Source: an uncultured Mollicutes bacterium
GTDB taxonomy: Bacteria; Bacillota_I; Bacilli_A; RFN20; CAG-826
DNA length: 40,677 nt
Assembly (NCBI GenBank): GCA_945935945.1
Contig: CAMESA010000004.1
Span: forward strand, 1-40,677
Reading direction: 5' to 3'
The translations under genes were made by a program, and so were the position numbers. Positions 11,990-20,326 of the stretch are shown here, piece by piece. The first letter of the stretch is position 1. Each line of letters begins with the position of its first letter. The notes under the pieces are model-generated. The model did no database searches, was not told the DNA's origin, and saw only the letters and a program-made list of their open reading frames with translations.

Positions 11990-13253
11990 ACATCAACAAA
12001 AAGCTTTGGATCTAGTTACGAACCATGATCAATACGCCTTGTTCATGGAAGCAGGTACAGGAAAGACGTTAGTTATGCTATGGCATATCACAAATTTGTT
12101 TATGTCTCATTCGATAGAGAACTGTCTGATTGTTTGCCCAGCGTCCGTAAAAGGCTCATGGACACGTGATATAGAGAAACTTCCATCAAGGCGACACAAA
12201 TACACTAAGAACATTGAAATCGTCTCCTATGACCTCGTATGGAGACGAGAGCACTATGATAGAGTATGGGATTGTATCGTATTGGACGAAAGTCACTGTA
12301 TCGCAGCGAGGACATCGAAACGTACCAAGTTCTTGCATCGTCTGAAGAGCGGTAGCAAGTACCGATATATCTTGACAGGAACTCCAATGCACAACGGTCA
12401 TTATGAAGACTATTGGTCCCAGATGGATTTTCTTTTACCAGGATATCTTGGTACGTATCGAGAGTTCTGTGCTCATTATACTGTGGAGAGACAGTTACCT
12501 GGAACGTATGTAAAGATCATTGTCAAGTACAGAAATGTGAATGAGTTACTAGACAAAATAGGAAAAGTAGCGTATTATATAGACAAGAAATCGTGTCTTG
12601 ATTTGCCAGAGTTATTACCTCCGGAAACGATCGAGTGTGAACTCAAGGAAAAGAAGAAATACAAAGAAGCACTTCAGTCGTTCATTGAGGAATACGATAT
12701 GAACATCGGAAATCCGATGAGCATTATCATCAAGTTGAGACAGTTATGTAGTGGTTTCTTGATTGATGACTATGGGGATCTTCATGAGCAGAAATGTGAA
12801 AAGATCAAGATGCTCGATGAGCTTCTAGATAGTCTGAGTGGAAAGGTCGTGATCTTTGCTGAGTTTACATATTCATTGGAGCAGATCCATAAGCTGCTCG
12901 ACAAGAAAAAGATATCTTATCTGACACTTGACGGTCGTCAAAAAGATAAGAGCATATGGAAACAGTTTCAGTCCGATGAGAGTGTACAAGCGATCGTATG
13001 TCAGTATCGTTCGGCAAACGCAGGTATCGACTTGTTCGCTGCGAGCAACATGATATTCTACGAACCAACGCAATCGAGTACGGTAGTGGATCAGTCGATG
13101 GCCCGCATTCATCGTAACGGACAGACAAGAAACTGTAGCTATTATTGGTTACTGACACAAGGTACCGTGGAACACGATATCTATGAACGTGTGACCAACG
13201 GTATCGACTTCAATGTTCAGGCATTGGAGAATTTTAGGAGGGATATAAGATGA
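11976..13253 (+). CDS. SNF2-family DNA helicase/translocase
   Basis: Superfamily 2 ATPase of 425 residues. Q-like FKHQQKAL, Walker A MEAGTGKT (about residue 25), Ia IVCPASVKGSW, motif II DESH (about 103), motif III LTGTPMHN (about 134), motif V region with YRSANAGIDL, and motif VI ARIHRNGQTR (about 375), which is diagnostic for SNF2. These proteins translocate on double-stranded DNA. Phage examples usually lie in replication operons, as here, and may remove proteins from DNA or aid recombination. Single-module, with no accessory domain. Confidence 0.93.
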   Translation: MFLFKHQQKALDLVTNHDQYALFMEAGTGKTLVMLWHITNLFMSHSIENCLIVCPASVKGSWTRDIEKLPSRRHKYTKNIEIVSYDLVWRREHYDRVWDCIVLDESHCIAARTSKRTKFLHRLKSGSKYRYILTGTPMHNGHYEDYWSQMDFLLPGYLGTYREFCAHYTVERQLPGTYVKIIVKYRNVNELLDKIGKVAYYIDKKSCLDLPELLPPETIECELKEKKKYKEALQSFIEEYDMNIGNPMSIIIKLRQLCSGFLIDDYGDLHEQKCEKIKMLDELLDSLSGKVVIFAEFTYSLEQIHKLLDKKKISYLTLDGRQKDKSIWKQFQSDESVQAIVCQYRSANAGIDLFAASNMIFYEPTQSSTVVDQSMARIHRNGQTRNCSYYWLLTQGTVEHDIYERVTNGIDFNVQALENFRRDIR

Positions 13254-13558
13254 TAGAGAACAATAATAGCACCGAGTGGTGGGAAAATTTACCACAATAT
13301 CATTTTGACAGAAATGAGATGTGTAAGATATTCGATGCTAATTTTGTAGATTGGTTATGGGATCATATGAATGAAGAAAGCGATGAGTTTGAAATAAAAC
13401 AACGTGGTGACGAGTTTTATATCATTCATTACCCAAGTGGAACCATCGTGAACTGGTATAAACATATGGGTAGAACAAACACATGTAATAAACCTTTAAC
13501 TCTTGAAGAGTTGAAAGACTTCAAAGAACGATTACAAAACGATTTTGAGGATTGGTAA
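13250..13558 (+). CDS. Hypothetical acidic protein (102 aa)
   Basis: Coupled to the SNF2 gene by an ATGA overlap. Trp/Asp/Glu-rich (STEWWENLP, WLWDHMNEESDEF), with a probable beta segment DEFYIIHYPSGTIVNWY and a charged helical end (LKDFKERLQNDFEDW). No motif is recognised; the coupling suggests a partner or small inhibitor of the helicase, which is a guess. Confidence 0.7.
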   Translation: MIENNNSTEWWENLPQYHFDRNEMCKIFDANFVDWLWDHMNEESDEFEIKQRGDEFYIIHYPSGTIVNWYKHMGRTNTCNKPLTLEELKDFKERLQNDFEDW

Positions 13559-13575
13559 ACAGGAGGTAAAATAAA

Positions 13576-13692
13576 ATGAAACATCTTTTGAATTTATTGA
13601 TTGTGATTTTCTCGGTTATTGGAATCGGAATGTGTGCATATTTGATTTGGTATATTTTTAGTGTCGTGTTTCCAATGTTAGGAATTATGTAA
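13576..13692 (+). CDS. Tiny membrane protein (38 aa)
   Basis: ATG behind AGGAGG at 13561-13566. Almost entirely hydrophobic (LLNLLIVIFSVIGIGMC, then AYLIWYIFSVVF), one long or two short membrane helices. Immediately followed by AGGAG of the next gene. Function unknown. Confidence 0.55.
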   Translation: MKHLLNLLIVIFSVIGIGMCAYLIWYIFSVVFPMLGIM

Positions 13693-13703
13693 GGAGCTTA
13701 TCA

Positions 13704-13937
13704 TTGGTTAGGAATAAGAAAGCTCTACAAGCGATGGAGCAAATAAAGAGTGTATCAGGTGAAAATGTGAATGATCCTATGAATTTCATAGAGCAATACA
13801 TTGAACGCCTGGAAAGAGAAAATTTCGGTTTGCGACAAACTAATGCGAACTATCGTGAAAAGGAGGAAAGAAGATATGTGCTCGAAGGAAATCAATGTCG
13901 AAGCGTTCAGGTGGTGCGAAGACGCAGAAAAATATAA
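13704..13937 (+). CDS. Hypothetical coiled-coil protein, TTG start (77 aa)
   Basis: TTG at 13704 lies 8 bases after AGGAG (13691-13696); the first ATG is ten codons later and lacks a site. Central helix NFIEQYIERLERENFGLRQ looks coiled coil and the C-terminus is very basic (VVRRRRKI). The last 62 bases overlap the next gene in another frame, so the 3' part may be constrained by that gene. Confidence 0.5.
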   Translation: MVRNKKALQAMEQIKSVSGENVNDPMNFIEQYIERLERENFGLRQTNANYREKEERRYVLEGNQCRSVQVVRRRRKI

Positions 13938-14079
13938 AGCGAAAGAAGCAGAACTCAAAGAACGTGAAGAAAAGATAAGAGAGAAGGAAAAACATCTTAA
14001 CATATTGTTGTTCTTATCGATATTGCTTTTATTGATTTGTTTATTTGGTGCTATAGCATGTGTAAGAGGTGCGATATGA
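13876..14079 (+). CDS. Coiled-coil protein with C-terminal membrane anchor (67 aa)
   Basis: ATG 8 bases after a strong AAAGGAGG site. Residues 15-40 form a highly charged helix (KYKAKEAELKEREEKIREKE) followed by a hydrophobic anchor (LNILLFLSILLLLICLFGAI). Tail-anchored topology. Overlaps the next gene by ATGA. Function unknown. Confidence 0.65.
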   Translation: MCSKEINVEAFRWCEDAEKYKAKEAELKEREEKIREKEKHLNILLFLSILLLLICLFGAIACVRGAI

Positions 14080-14642
14080 TCAAGTATTATAAGATACCCA
14101 AGTGGCATATTGTTTACGCTAAGTATGATCAGTATATACAGAATCGTAAGCGTACAGCCGAACTAGCGTTTCAGTTCATGCGAAAACATAATCTTTTCTG
14201 CGGCCTTATTCGAGCCGGTGAAACAGAGAAGATAAAACGTAAAGGCGATGATTATATACAGGTTGTCAATCCTTATTTCATGATTAGCGATAAGGATCCT
14301 AGAATCATCGAACATGATAAGAGAATCTTAGGGGTTTCCTTATTGAAACCAACAAACGATGGCTACTATCCCATTCGTTTGAACTCTCCTGAAATGGGAG
14401 ACTGGAAAAAGATTCTTAAAGACAATGAGAACTTTAAGGTCTTAAGCATACCGGATATATCTGAATACATAGCTTTGTTAGGAAAACACAAAGGGGCTAA
14501 AGGGTACGCTAAAACAGATTTCTACAAAGATCACGAGGATCTATACGTTCGCATTAGTACGTTACATGAAAAGATGGAAGTTCATGAAGACTTTATCGAA
14601 TGTCCTGAAGCAGAAGGATATTTCAAGGAGGTGACGAAATGA
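14076..14642 (+). CDS. Hypothetical protein (188 aa)
   Basis: The start ATG at 14076 overlaps the preceding stop (ATGA) and has AGAGGTG upstream; the frame opens earlier at 14037 without a site. Basic N-terminus (MIKYYKIPKWHIVYAKYDQ), no membrane segment, mixed alpha/beta composition. No family recognised. It is coupled to the helix-turn-helix gene that precedes the DNA polymerase. Confidence 0.75.
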   Translation: MIKYYKIPKWHIVYAKYDQYIQNRKRTAELAFQFMRKHNLFCGLIRAGETEKIKRKGDDYIQVVNPYFMISDKDPRIIEHDKRILGVSLLKPTNDGYYPIRLNSPEMGDWKKILKDNENFKVLSIPDISEYIALLGKHKGAKGYAKTDFYKDHEDLYVRISTLHEKMEVHEDFIECPEAEGYFKEVTK

Positions 14643-14818
14643 CAAAAAAAGAAGTAGCTAAGATGTTCAATGTGAGCACCAAGACGATAGAACGATATGT
14701 AAATAAGTTCAATCTACCTTGTACGAAATCGACATTGAACGGACATGTATATTTTGATAAAGAAGAGGTGGAGAGATGGGCGAAAGAGAAAGGCTTGCCG
14801 ATTGGCAGTCAAGGTTAG
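14639..14818 (+). CDS. Excisionase/MerR-like helix-turn-helix protein (59 aa)
   Basis: ATGA-coupled to the previous gene, with GGAGGTGA upstream. MTKKEVAKMFNVSTKTIERY is a clear helix-turn-helix and VYFDKEEVERWAKEKG the closing helix after the wing, as in the 5684-5845 protein. The last 43 bases overlap the DNA polymerase start, so the pair may be translationally coupled. Probable DNA-binding regulator. Confidence 0.75.
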   Translation: MTKKEVAKMFNVSTKTIERYVNKFNLPCTKSTLNGHVYFDKEEVERWAKEKGLPIGSQG

Positions 14819-15824
14819 TAGGATTTGACTTTGAGGTTACTGCTCACGATTGGTTATTGGTCATTATTGAGTATCAGACAGATGCCGAGCATGTTTTTCA
14901 TAACGACCCTATTGGTGTTGAAGATTTCATCGAGTCCCATGATTTCATTTATGCGGGATATAATTGTAAACACTATGACAACTATATTCTAAAAGGTGCA
15001 TTGAACCGATATCCACCGGAAGAGATCAAGAAGATAAACGATTGGATCATCGTAGATAAACAAGATGGATGGACCTATCCGTTTGATCAGCCGTTCATTA
15101 AGATCCCACCTACGACAGACCTTATGCTCGATTTACCGACACATCCTTCTTTGAAAGAATGTGAAGGGAACATGCTCATGGATATTCGAGAATCAAGTAT
15201 CAGTTTTGATATCGATCATCCGTGGACAAAAGAAGAGTTTGAAGAAATGTTGTTCTACTGTAAGCACGATGTTAGAGCCACAATCGCTTTATTGAAAGAA
15301 CGCATGGACTATCTTGAGTCGAAAGTATCTTTAGGTGAATTATGCGGTCTGACTGTAGAAGAATCTTTATATCGTACCAATGCTCAGTTGGCTGCGAAAT
15401 CGTTAGGAGCTGTTAAACAGGAACACGATGATTATAGAGATTATGTGATTCCACCTGAAGTAGATCAGAGCTTGATTCCACAGAGCATCCTTGATTTTAT
15501 TGAGAAGTTCAAGTCGGTTCGTGAAGATGAATTGAAAGAGGATAACGTAAAATTATCCTGGGTGGGAGACATCGTAGGAACAGAACACAAGATCGGTCTA
15601 GGTGGTATTCATGCAGCTAAGAAGAACTACTTTGAAGAATCCAACGATAAGAGAATTATCGTAGATTTCGATGTTACCTCATACTACCCTAGTCTGCTTA
15701 TCGAATATAACTACTTATCACGTAACGTAGCCGACAGACAGATTTATGTTGACTATTATCATGCCCGTGTGGAAGCGAAAGCAAAAGGGGATAAGAAAAA
15801 AGCAGGTGGTCTAAAACTTGTGCT
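14776..15824 (+). CDS. Family B DNA polymerase, exon 1 (exonuclease and motif A)
   Basis: The N-terminal part of the replicative polymerase. The proofreading exonuclease has Exo I GFDFEV near residue 17 and Exo III YCKHDVRAT near residue 172. Palm motif A FDVTSYYPSLL is near residue 298. The frame runs to 15891 but the last part is intron. The inferred 5' splice site follows CTTGTGCT (15817-15824), inside motif B. Start ATG at 14776 is behind GAGGTGGAG and overlaps the helix-turn-helix gene. After splicing the join reads K-L-V-L-N-T-T-Y-G, an intact motif B. Confidence 0.9.
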
Positions 15825-16705
15825 TGATGTATTGGGCTCAAGTATAAAACAATCTTTGAACGTTAATCAGCGGTGTGCCGAAAGGTGCTAACGGGGAACC
15901 CCTCCATATCATAGGGCAATCCCGTGCTAAGATATTGCATTATTCAACATCTCATGTTAAACTGTGATAAACAGGGGGTACGGAGATGTTAAACGATTTA
16001 ACAGGTAAAAAATTCGGATATTTAACTGTATTGGAAAAACAAAAAAACGATGATAAAAAACACAGTTATTGGCTATGCCGGTGCGATTGTGGAAATATCG
16101 TCGTAAGACGATCAGATTTGTTAAAAGACCCTAGATATAAAAGTTGCGGATGTTATAACCGATCGAAAAGAAGCGGGTTAAAACATGGAAAAAGCAGAAC
16201 TAAGTTATATCACGTTTGGGCAGGAATGAAAAATAGGTGTGAAAGCGAAAACAACAGAGCATCTAAGTGGTATCACGATAAGGGTATAAAAGTTTGTGAA
16301 GAATGGATGACGTTTGAGCCATTCTATAAATGGGCTACGAGCAACGGATATGAACCTGGATTAACTATTGATCGTATAGATGTGAATGGAAATTATGAAC
16401 CATCTAATTGCAGATGGTTGACGATTCAAGAACAAAGTTTCAATACAAGCAGAAATATCAGATTAACTCACGATGGTCACACTTTTTGCCTACAACAGTG
16501 GGCTAAAATGTTAGGAGTGAACAAAAATACGTTTTGGAGATACATCAGGGTTAAAAACATGACTATCCAGGATGTTATAGAGAAATGCAATATAAAGTGT
16601 ATCGACTATCCCGACAGGGAGTAGGGTGTCTATTGATACGACACTCGAAGCGGAGATCTAAGAAGATATAGTCAGGCTTATAGAATGGTAAACTATAAGA
16701 TTAAG
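15825..16705 (+). mobile_element. Group I intron in the DNA polymerase gene, carrying an HNH endonuclease gene
   Basis: Boundaries come from pairing. P1: exon end 15817-15824 pairs with the guide 15835-15842 (one mismatch) and ends in the required U-G at the splice site. P10: GTATTG 15829-15834 is complementary to the first six bases of exon 2 (16706-16711). Near the 3' end, GACTAT (16604-16609) pairs with ATAGTC in the S-like AAGATATAGTC (P7). A P9 hairpin CTTATAG/CTATAAG follows, and the intron ends in G at 16705. Length 881 bases. The endonuclease ORF runs into the 5' strand of P7. Confidence 0.9.
15986..16624 (+). CDS. HNH homing endonuclease encoded in the intron
   Basis: An N-terminal domain with a zinc ribbon (CRCDCGN...SCGC, about residues 30-60) is followed by an HNH-type core in which TIDRIDVNGNYEPSNCRW is the signature, and a C-terminal helix-turn-helix-like segment (LQQWAKMLGVNKNTFWRY). 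This domain set is common in intron-borne phage endonucleases, which cut intronless alleles and spread the intron. 212 residues, apparently intact. Start ATG at 15986 has GGGGGTACGGAG upstream. The 3' end encodes P7 sequence of the ribozyme, so coding and RNA structure overlap. Confidence 0.9.
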   Translation: MLNDLTGKKFGYLTVLEKQKNDDKKHSYWLCRCDCGNIVVRRSDLLKDPRYKSCGCYNRSKRSGLKHGKSRTKLYHVWAGMKNRCESENNRASKWYHDKGIKVCEEWMTFEPFYKWATSNGYEPGLTIDRIDVNGNYEPSNCRWLTIQEQSFNTSRNIRLTHDGHTFCLQQWAKMLGVNKNTFWRYIRVKNMTIQDVIEKCNIKCIDYPDRE

Positions 16706-17582
16706 CAATACAACATACGGTGCTTCATTACAGAAATTTAACGATCTGTATGATCCACTGATGGGTGTTTCTACATGTCTGACAGGACAGTTGTTACTGA
16801 CACAGCTACTTGTTACGTTGGATCAGAAACTAAACTCATTCGTTCATATCCAATCGAACACAGATGGTATCATGTTCTCTATCGATAAAGATGAGTTAGA
16901 TTACGCTCGTGAACTGATCAATCAGTGGTCTGAGAGAACTCGTTTGGGTATGGGTGAGATCCAGATCAAACGTGTTATTCAGAAAGATGTAAACAACTAT
17001 ATTATTGAAAACTTCGATGGTGATATCGAGGTACGTGGAGCATACGTATCAGATCATCCAAAGGGTACGTTTAAACACAACTCATTCGGTGTCGTAGCTA
17101 CGGCTATCGTAAAATACTTTACGGAAAACATCCCAGTCGAAGAAACGATTCTAGCTTGTGATGATCCATTCAAATTCCAACTTATCGCAAAGACAGGCAG
17201 CACATATCAACGTACTGTTCAGTATTTGAACGGTGAAGAGATCGATGTACAGAAAGTAAACCGTGTCTATGCCGTCAATGATGAGAAATACGGTGTTATC
17301 AAGAAAGTAAAGAAACAGTATCTAACTCTCGATGAAGATGGAGAAAGACGATACTATATCAACCTAAAAGGTAAAAGAACTTACAAGAAGAATTGGGAAA
17401 CCGATGAAGGAGGAGATTTCTTCGTCAAAAAGGACACGACACAGAATTGTCCTGATCACGCATATATTGACAATGGTAATACAATTACTATTGACACTAT
17501 CAATAAAGAGTGGTATATTAAACTTGCAAAGAAGAGAATCAATGATTTTCTAGGCATTAAAGAAACAAAAGGAGGAAAGAAA
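16706..17582 (+). CDS. Family B DNA polymerase, exon 2 (motif B end, motif C, thumb)
   Basis: Begins CAATACAAC, completing motif B (N-T-T-Y-G-A). Motif C is QSNTDGIMFSI, a TDG variant of the usual DTD. Thumb-like C-terminal region follows, ending around AKKRINDFLGIK. There is no stop codon: the frame continues through a ribosome binding site into the annealase gene and stops only at 18389. The polymerase therefore either carries the annealase as a C-terminal domain or is separated by a process not visible here. Spliced polymerase part: about 642 residues. The ORF viewed without splicing would start at an internal ATG (16761). Confidence 0.85.
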
Positions 17583-18389
17583 ATGCCAGCAGCAAAAACA
17601 ATTAAATTAGAACCAAAACCTGCGTTATACAAAAAGATTTTCGATCTAGGTGTAGCGTTGGCAAAGAAACCATTCGTCGCAGATGGTTACAATTCACAAC
17701 AAGGATATGAGTATGTACGATCTGCTTACTATCGTAAAGTCTTAGGTGAGGCTTGCCGTGAAGTCGGATTGGTATTCAAGTTCACATTGAACAATCGTTT
17801 GTTCACGCCATTGGAAAAAACAAAGAACATGAACTTAACGACCGTGTTAGGTATGATGTGTTTGATTGATCCAGATACAGGTGAACATGAAGATTACAGT
17901 GTTATCGCCGATGGATCTGATAACTTGGATAAAGGTGTTTACAAAGCCGAAACAATGGCGATCAAATACTTTGTGTTGAATAACTTCTTGTTGCCAGAGA
18001 CACAAGATGAATTGGATCCTGAAGATGGAAAGCAAGATAAACAAGTAGCTAAGGAAGAAGAGAAAACAGTAAACATCGTTACTGAAGAAAAACCAAAACC
18101 AACTCCACCAGCTACTCCTACACAACGTAAGGAAGCTAAAGAAGAAGTCGTAAACAATCGTACAGCGACACCTGAATTTGTTCAGGAAATCCTTGAAGTC
18201 ATGGACGTATTGAGATCATCTAACAAGACAGATTCTAAAGGTAAGATATATGATCAGAACTATGGTCAAAAGACTTACACCAACTTACAGAAATGTTTGA
18301 ACGGTGAGTTAGCTATGATTTCCAATACGGAAGCTGTCAAATTGATGACTACGTTTGAAGAACGTCTAAGTGAGTTAGGTCTCGATTAA
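17583..18389 (+). CDS. ERF-like single-strand annealing protein (also in frame with the polymerase)
   Basis: ATG at 17583 lies 7 bases after AGGAGG (17570-17575), so a free protein of 268 residues is expected even though the frame is continuous with the polymerase. YEYVRSAYYRKVLGEACREVG, then DKGVYKAETMAIKYFVLNNF, is the ERF-family pattern (Ser/Lys/Ala-Thr-Ala-x-Lys-Tyr). The rest is an acidic, Pro/Lys-rich linker (residues about 140-190) and a helical tail. ERF proteins anneal complementary single strands in phage recombination. The YqaJ-like exonuclease is the next gene, the usual pairing. Confidence 0.85.
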   Translation: MPAAKTIKLEPKPALYKKIFDLGVALAKKPFVADGYNSQQGYEYVRSAYYRKVLGEACREVGLVFKFTLNNRLFTPLEKTKNMNLTTVLGMMCLIDPDTGEHEDYSVIADGSDNLDKGVYKAETMAIKYFVLNNFLLPETQDELDPEDGKQDKQVAKEEEKTVNIVTEEKPKPTPPATPTQRKEAKEEVVNNRTATPEFVQEILEVMDVLRSSNKTDSKGKIYDQNYGQKTYTNLQKCLNGELAMISNTEAVKLMTTFEERLSELGLD

Positions 18390-18424
18390 GAGACCTCTCA
18401 CTAATTGATTAGGAGGTAAAACGG

Positions 18425-19564
18425 ATGAGTTTAGATTGGAAATATAGTCAAGACGGTAAACGTATCATTTTGACAAACGGAGAACCAAGCAGAAAGTTAA
18501 AAGTTACAGGTACTCGTTTAGCTGGTATATTAGGGTTGAATAAATGGAATACACCATTCCAGATGTGGTGTGAAATCACAAAAGCAGCACGTCCACCATT
18601 CGAAGATACGATCTACACCTTAGCAGGTAAAGCGATCGAACCTAAACAGATTCAGTGGACAAAAGAAAACATCAATCCAAACGTATTGAGTCCTGAAGAG
18701 TTCTTTGGGAATCGTTATCAAGATGTAAAATATGACTTCTATCCTGAAGAAAAAATCTTCGGTGGTATGTGGGATGCTAAAGCCGTACTGCCTAACGGTA
18801 AGGTAACCGATATCTTTGAATACAAGACGACCAAACGTGCCGAAGATTGGTTGAACAATCCACCAGTATATTATCTGTGTCAGGTATTAGAATATGCTTA
18901 TTTAGAAACCATTAAACAAGGCTCATCAGTTAAACGTGTACACTTGGTTGTATCATTCCTAGAAGATGATGATTATAACAATCCAGAGAACTTCGAGGTA
19001 AATAATACCAATACACAAATTTTCACATTCAACGTGGATCATACATACATCAACATTGATACAGGTGATATTTTACAAACAAAAAACGATATGATTCCTA
19101 TGAATTATTTTAGAATCACAGAGTTGATTGCAAAGGCTAAGATGTGGTACGATGATCATATCAAAACAGGTTTCAGTCCTGACTTTGATGAAACAAGGGA
19201 TAAGGAATACTTAGATATCCTTAGAACTTCAAAACCACAGAACGACCTTAACGATGACGACTTGGTTGCAAAAGCCAATGAACTTATCGCTAAGATAGAT
19301 GCTATCAAGAAAGAAACAGGTCTAGCTGCTCTTGAAAAAGAACTAAAGGCTTGTGAAGATGGCATCAAGAAACAGTTGACTTCTCAGATGGGTGAGAACG
19401 ATACGAAAGTCGTCTTAGCAAACTACACATTGTCTAAGACAGTAAGACAAACGGTTTCTTATGATGAAGAAGCCATGAGAAACGATGGTGTATTTGATAA
19501 ATATGCAATCGTTGAGAACAAGGAAACATTGACATTGAGAAAAAGTAAAACAGGAGACAAGTAA
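18425..19564 (+). CDS. YqaJ/lambda-exonuclease-like recombination nuclease
   Basis: PDDEXK-fold exonuclease: TGTRLAGILGLNKWNTPFQMW (the substrate-entry block), AGKAIEPKQIQW with the early Glu, and GGMWDAKAV then DIFEYKTT, giving the D...E-x-K active site near residues 115-140. It should degrade 5' strands of double-stranded ends and feed the annealase upstream. A charged helical C-terminal region (about 275-320) is an extension relative to minimal YqaJ proteins. AGGAGG 8 bases upstream of the start; 379 residues. Confidence 0.88.
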   Translation: MSLDWKYSQDGKRIILTNGEPSRKLKVTGTRLAGILGLNKWNTPFQMWCEITKAARPPFEDTIYTLAGKAIEPKQIQWTKENINPNVLSPEEFFGNRYQDVKYDFYPEEKIFGGMWDAKAVLPNGKVTDIFEYKTTKRAEDWLNNPPVYYLCQVLEYAYLETIKQGSSVKRVHLVVSFLEDDDYNNPENFEVNNTNTQIFTFNVDHTYINIDTGDILQTKNDMIPMNYFRITELIAKAKMWYDDHIKTGFSPDFDETRDKEYLDILRTSKPQNDLNDDDLVAKANELIAKIDAIKKETGLAALEKELKACEDGIKKQLTSQMGENDTKVVLANYTLSKTVRQTVSYDEEAMRNDGVFDKYAIVENKETLTLRKSKTGDK

Positions 19565-19566
19565 TT

Positions 19567-20001
19567 ATGCAAGACACATTTACATTAGTTAAACCAGAAT
19601 ATCAGTTAGTTCCAGCAGGAGAACACGTTACATTGACAATTCAAAAGATTGCTGCAAAACCAAAAGCAAACCCTCAAGTTATTGAGGTTACATTCAAACA
19701 CGCAGATGGAGCAACAATCATCAACAAATATGATTTAGTTAAAAAAATCAAACCGGAAGACAAGAATCCTCTAGGTTTATATCTATTCTCATTATTAGTT
19801 TATGCTACATTGGGAAATGATAAAACAGATTTTTCAATCAGCCGTGACCTTCCTACAATGAAAGGTAAAGCAGTTGATTGTAAAGTCGAACATACTGAAG
19901 GAACAAAAGGCGGTACTTTCGCAAACATCAAGAAAGTACACGGACCTGCTACTGTAGAAGAAACTGTAGAAGAAACGATCGATACAGATGACGACCTTTA
20001 A
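19567..20001 (+). CDS. Probable single-stranded DNA-binding protein (144 aa)
   Basis: Begins 2 bases after the exonuclease stop. The sequence is beta-rich (LVPAGEHVTLTIQKIAAKP, KGKAVDCKVEHTEG, FANIKKV), resembling phage OB-fold-type proteins of the DUF669/SSB kind. It ends in a flexible acidic tail (VEETVEETIDTDDDL) like the C-terminal tip of SSBs that recruits partners. Position after annealase and exonuclease supports an ssDNA role. Assigned by shape and context. Confidence 0.6.
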   Translation: MQDTFTLVKPEYQLVPAGEHVTLTIQKIAAKPKANPQVIEVTFKHADGATIINKYDLVKKIKPEDKNPLGLYLFSLLVYATLGNDKTDFSISRDLPTMKGKAVDCKVEHTEGTKGGTFANIKKVHGPATVEETVEETIDTDDDL

Positions 20002-20302
20002 TAGGTCGCCTCTCGAATCGAATCTAGTCCTTAAAGTTGAGAGATATTTAAAGACGTATCGTGAGAGAGCATGGTTCGTTAAGACGGCCGGAAATGCTGC
20101 TCAGAGAAGCGGAATACCAGACATATTGATTTGTATTGATGGGAAATTTATTGGCCTAGAATTGAAACGAGAGGACGGTTCTGGACGACCTTCTAAGCAA
20201 CAGGAAATTGAGTGTAGCAAGATCCGAAAAGCCGGAGGTTATTCTCTAATCAGTAATGACTTTACTGAGATAAAAAATTATATAGAAAGCATTGTCAAAT
20301 AA
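19988..20302 (+). CDS. VRR-NUC-type nuclease (104 aa)
   Basis: Overlaps the preceding gene by 14 bases. GIPDILICIDGKFIGLELKRE is the G-x-P-D...E-x-K core of VRR-NUC (PDDEXK) nucleases, preceded by KTAGNAAQRS and followed by SKQQ. Stand-alone phage VRR-NUC proteins are thought to act on branched or flap DNA. It is the last gene of the rightward block; the short RNA promoter begins in its final codons. Confidence 0.88.
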   Translation: MTTFNRSPLESNLVLKVERYLKTYRERAWFVKTAGNAAQRSGIPDILICIDGKFIGLELKREDGSGRPSKQQEIECSKIRKAGGYSLISNDFTEIKNYIESIVK

Positions 20303-20320
20303 CGGTTATTTCTGTATAAT
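20292..20320 (+). promoter_or_regulatory. Promoter in the end of the rightward operon
   Basis: TTGTCA (20292-20297), a 17-base spacer and TATAAT (20315-20320). It points toward the convergent terminator only 80 bases away, with no rightward gene downstream. Confidence 0.7.
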
Positions 20321-20326
20321 ATATAC

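Noticed and set aside
16761..16790. An independent gene start at the internal ATG of polymerase exon 2
   Set aside because: No ribosome binding site; the sequence upstream to 16706 continues polymerase motif B and is joined to exon 1 by the intron.
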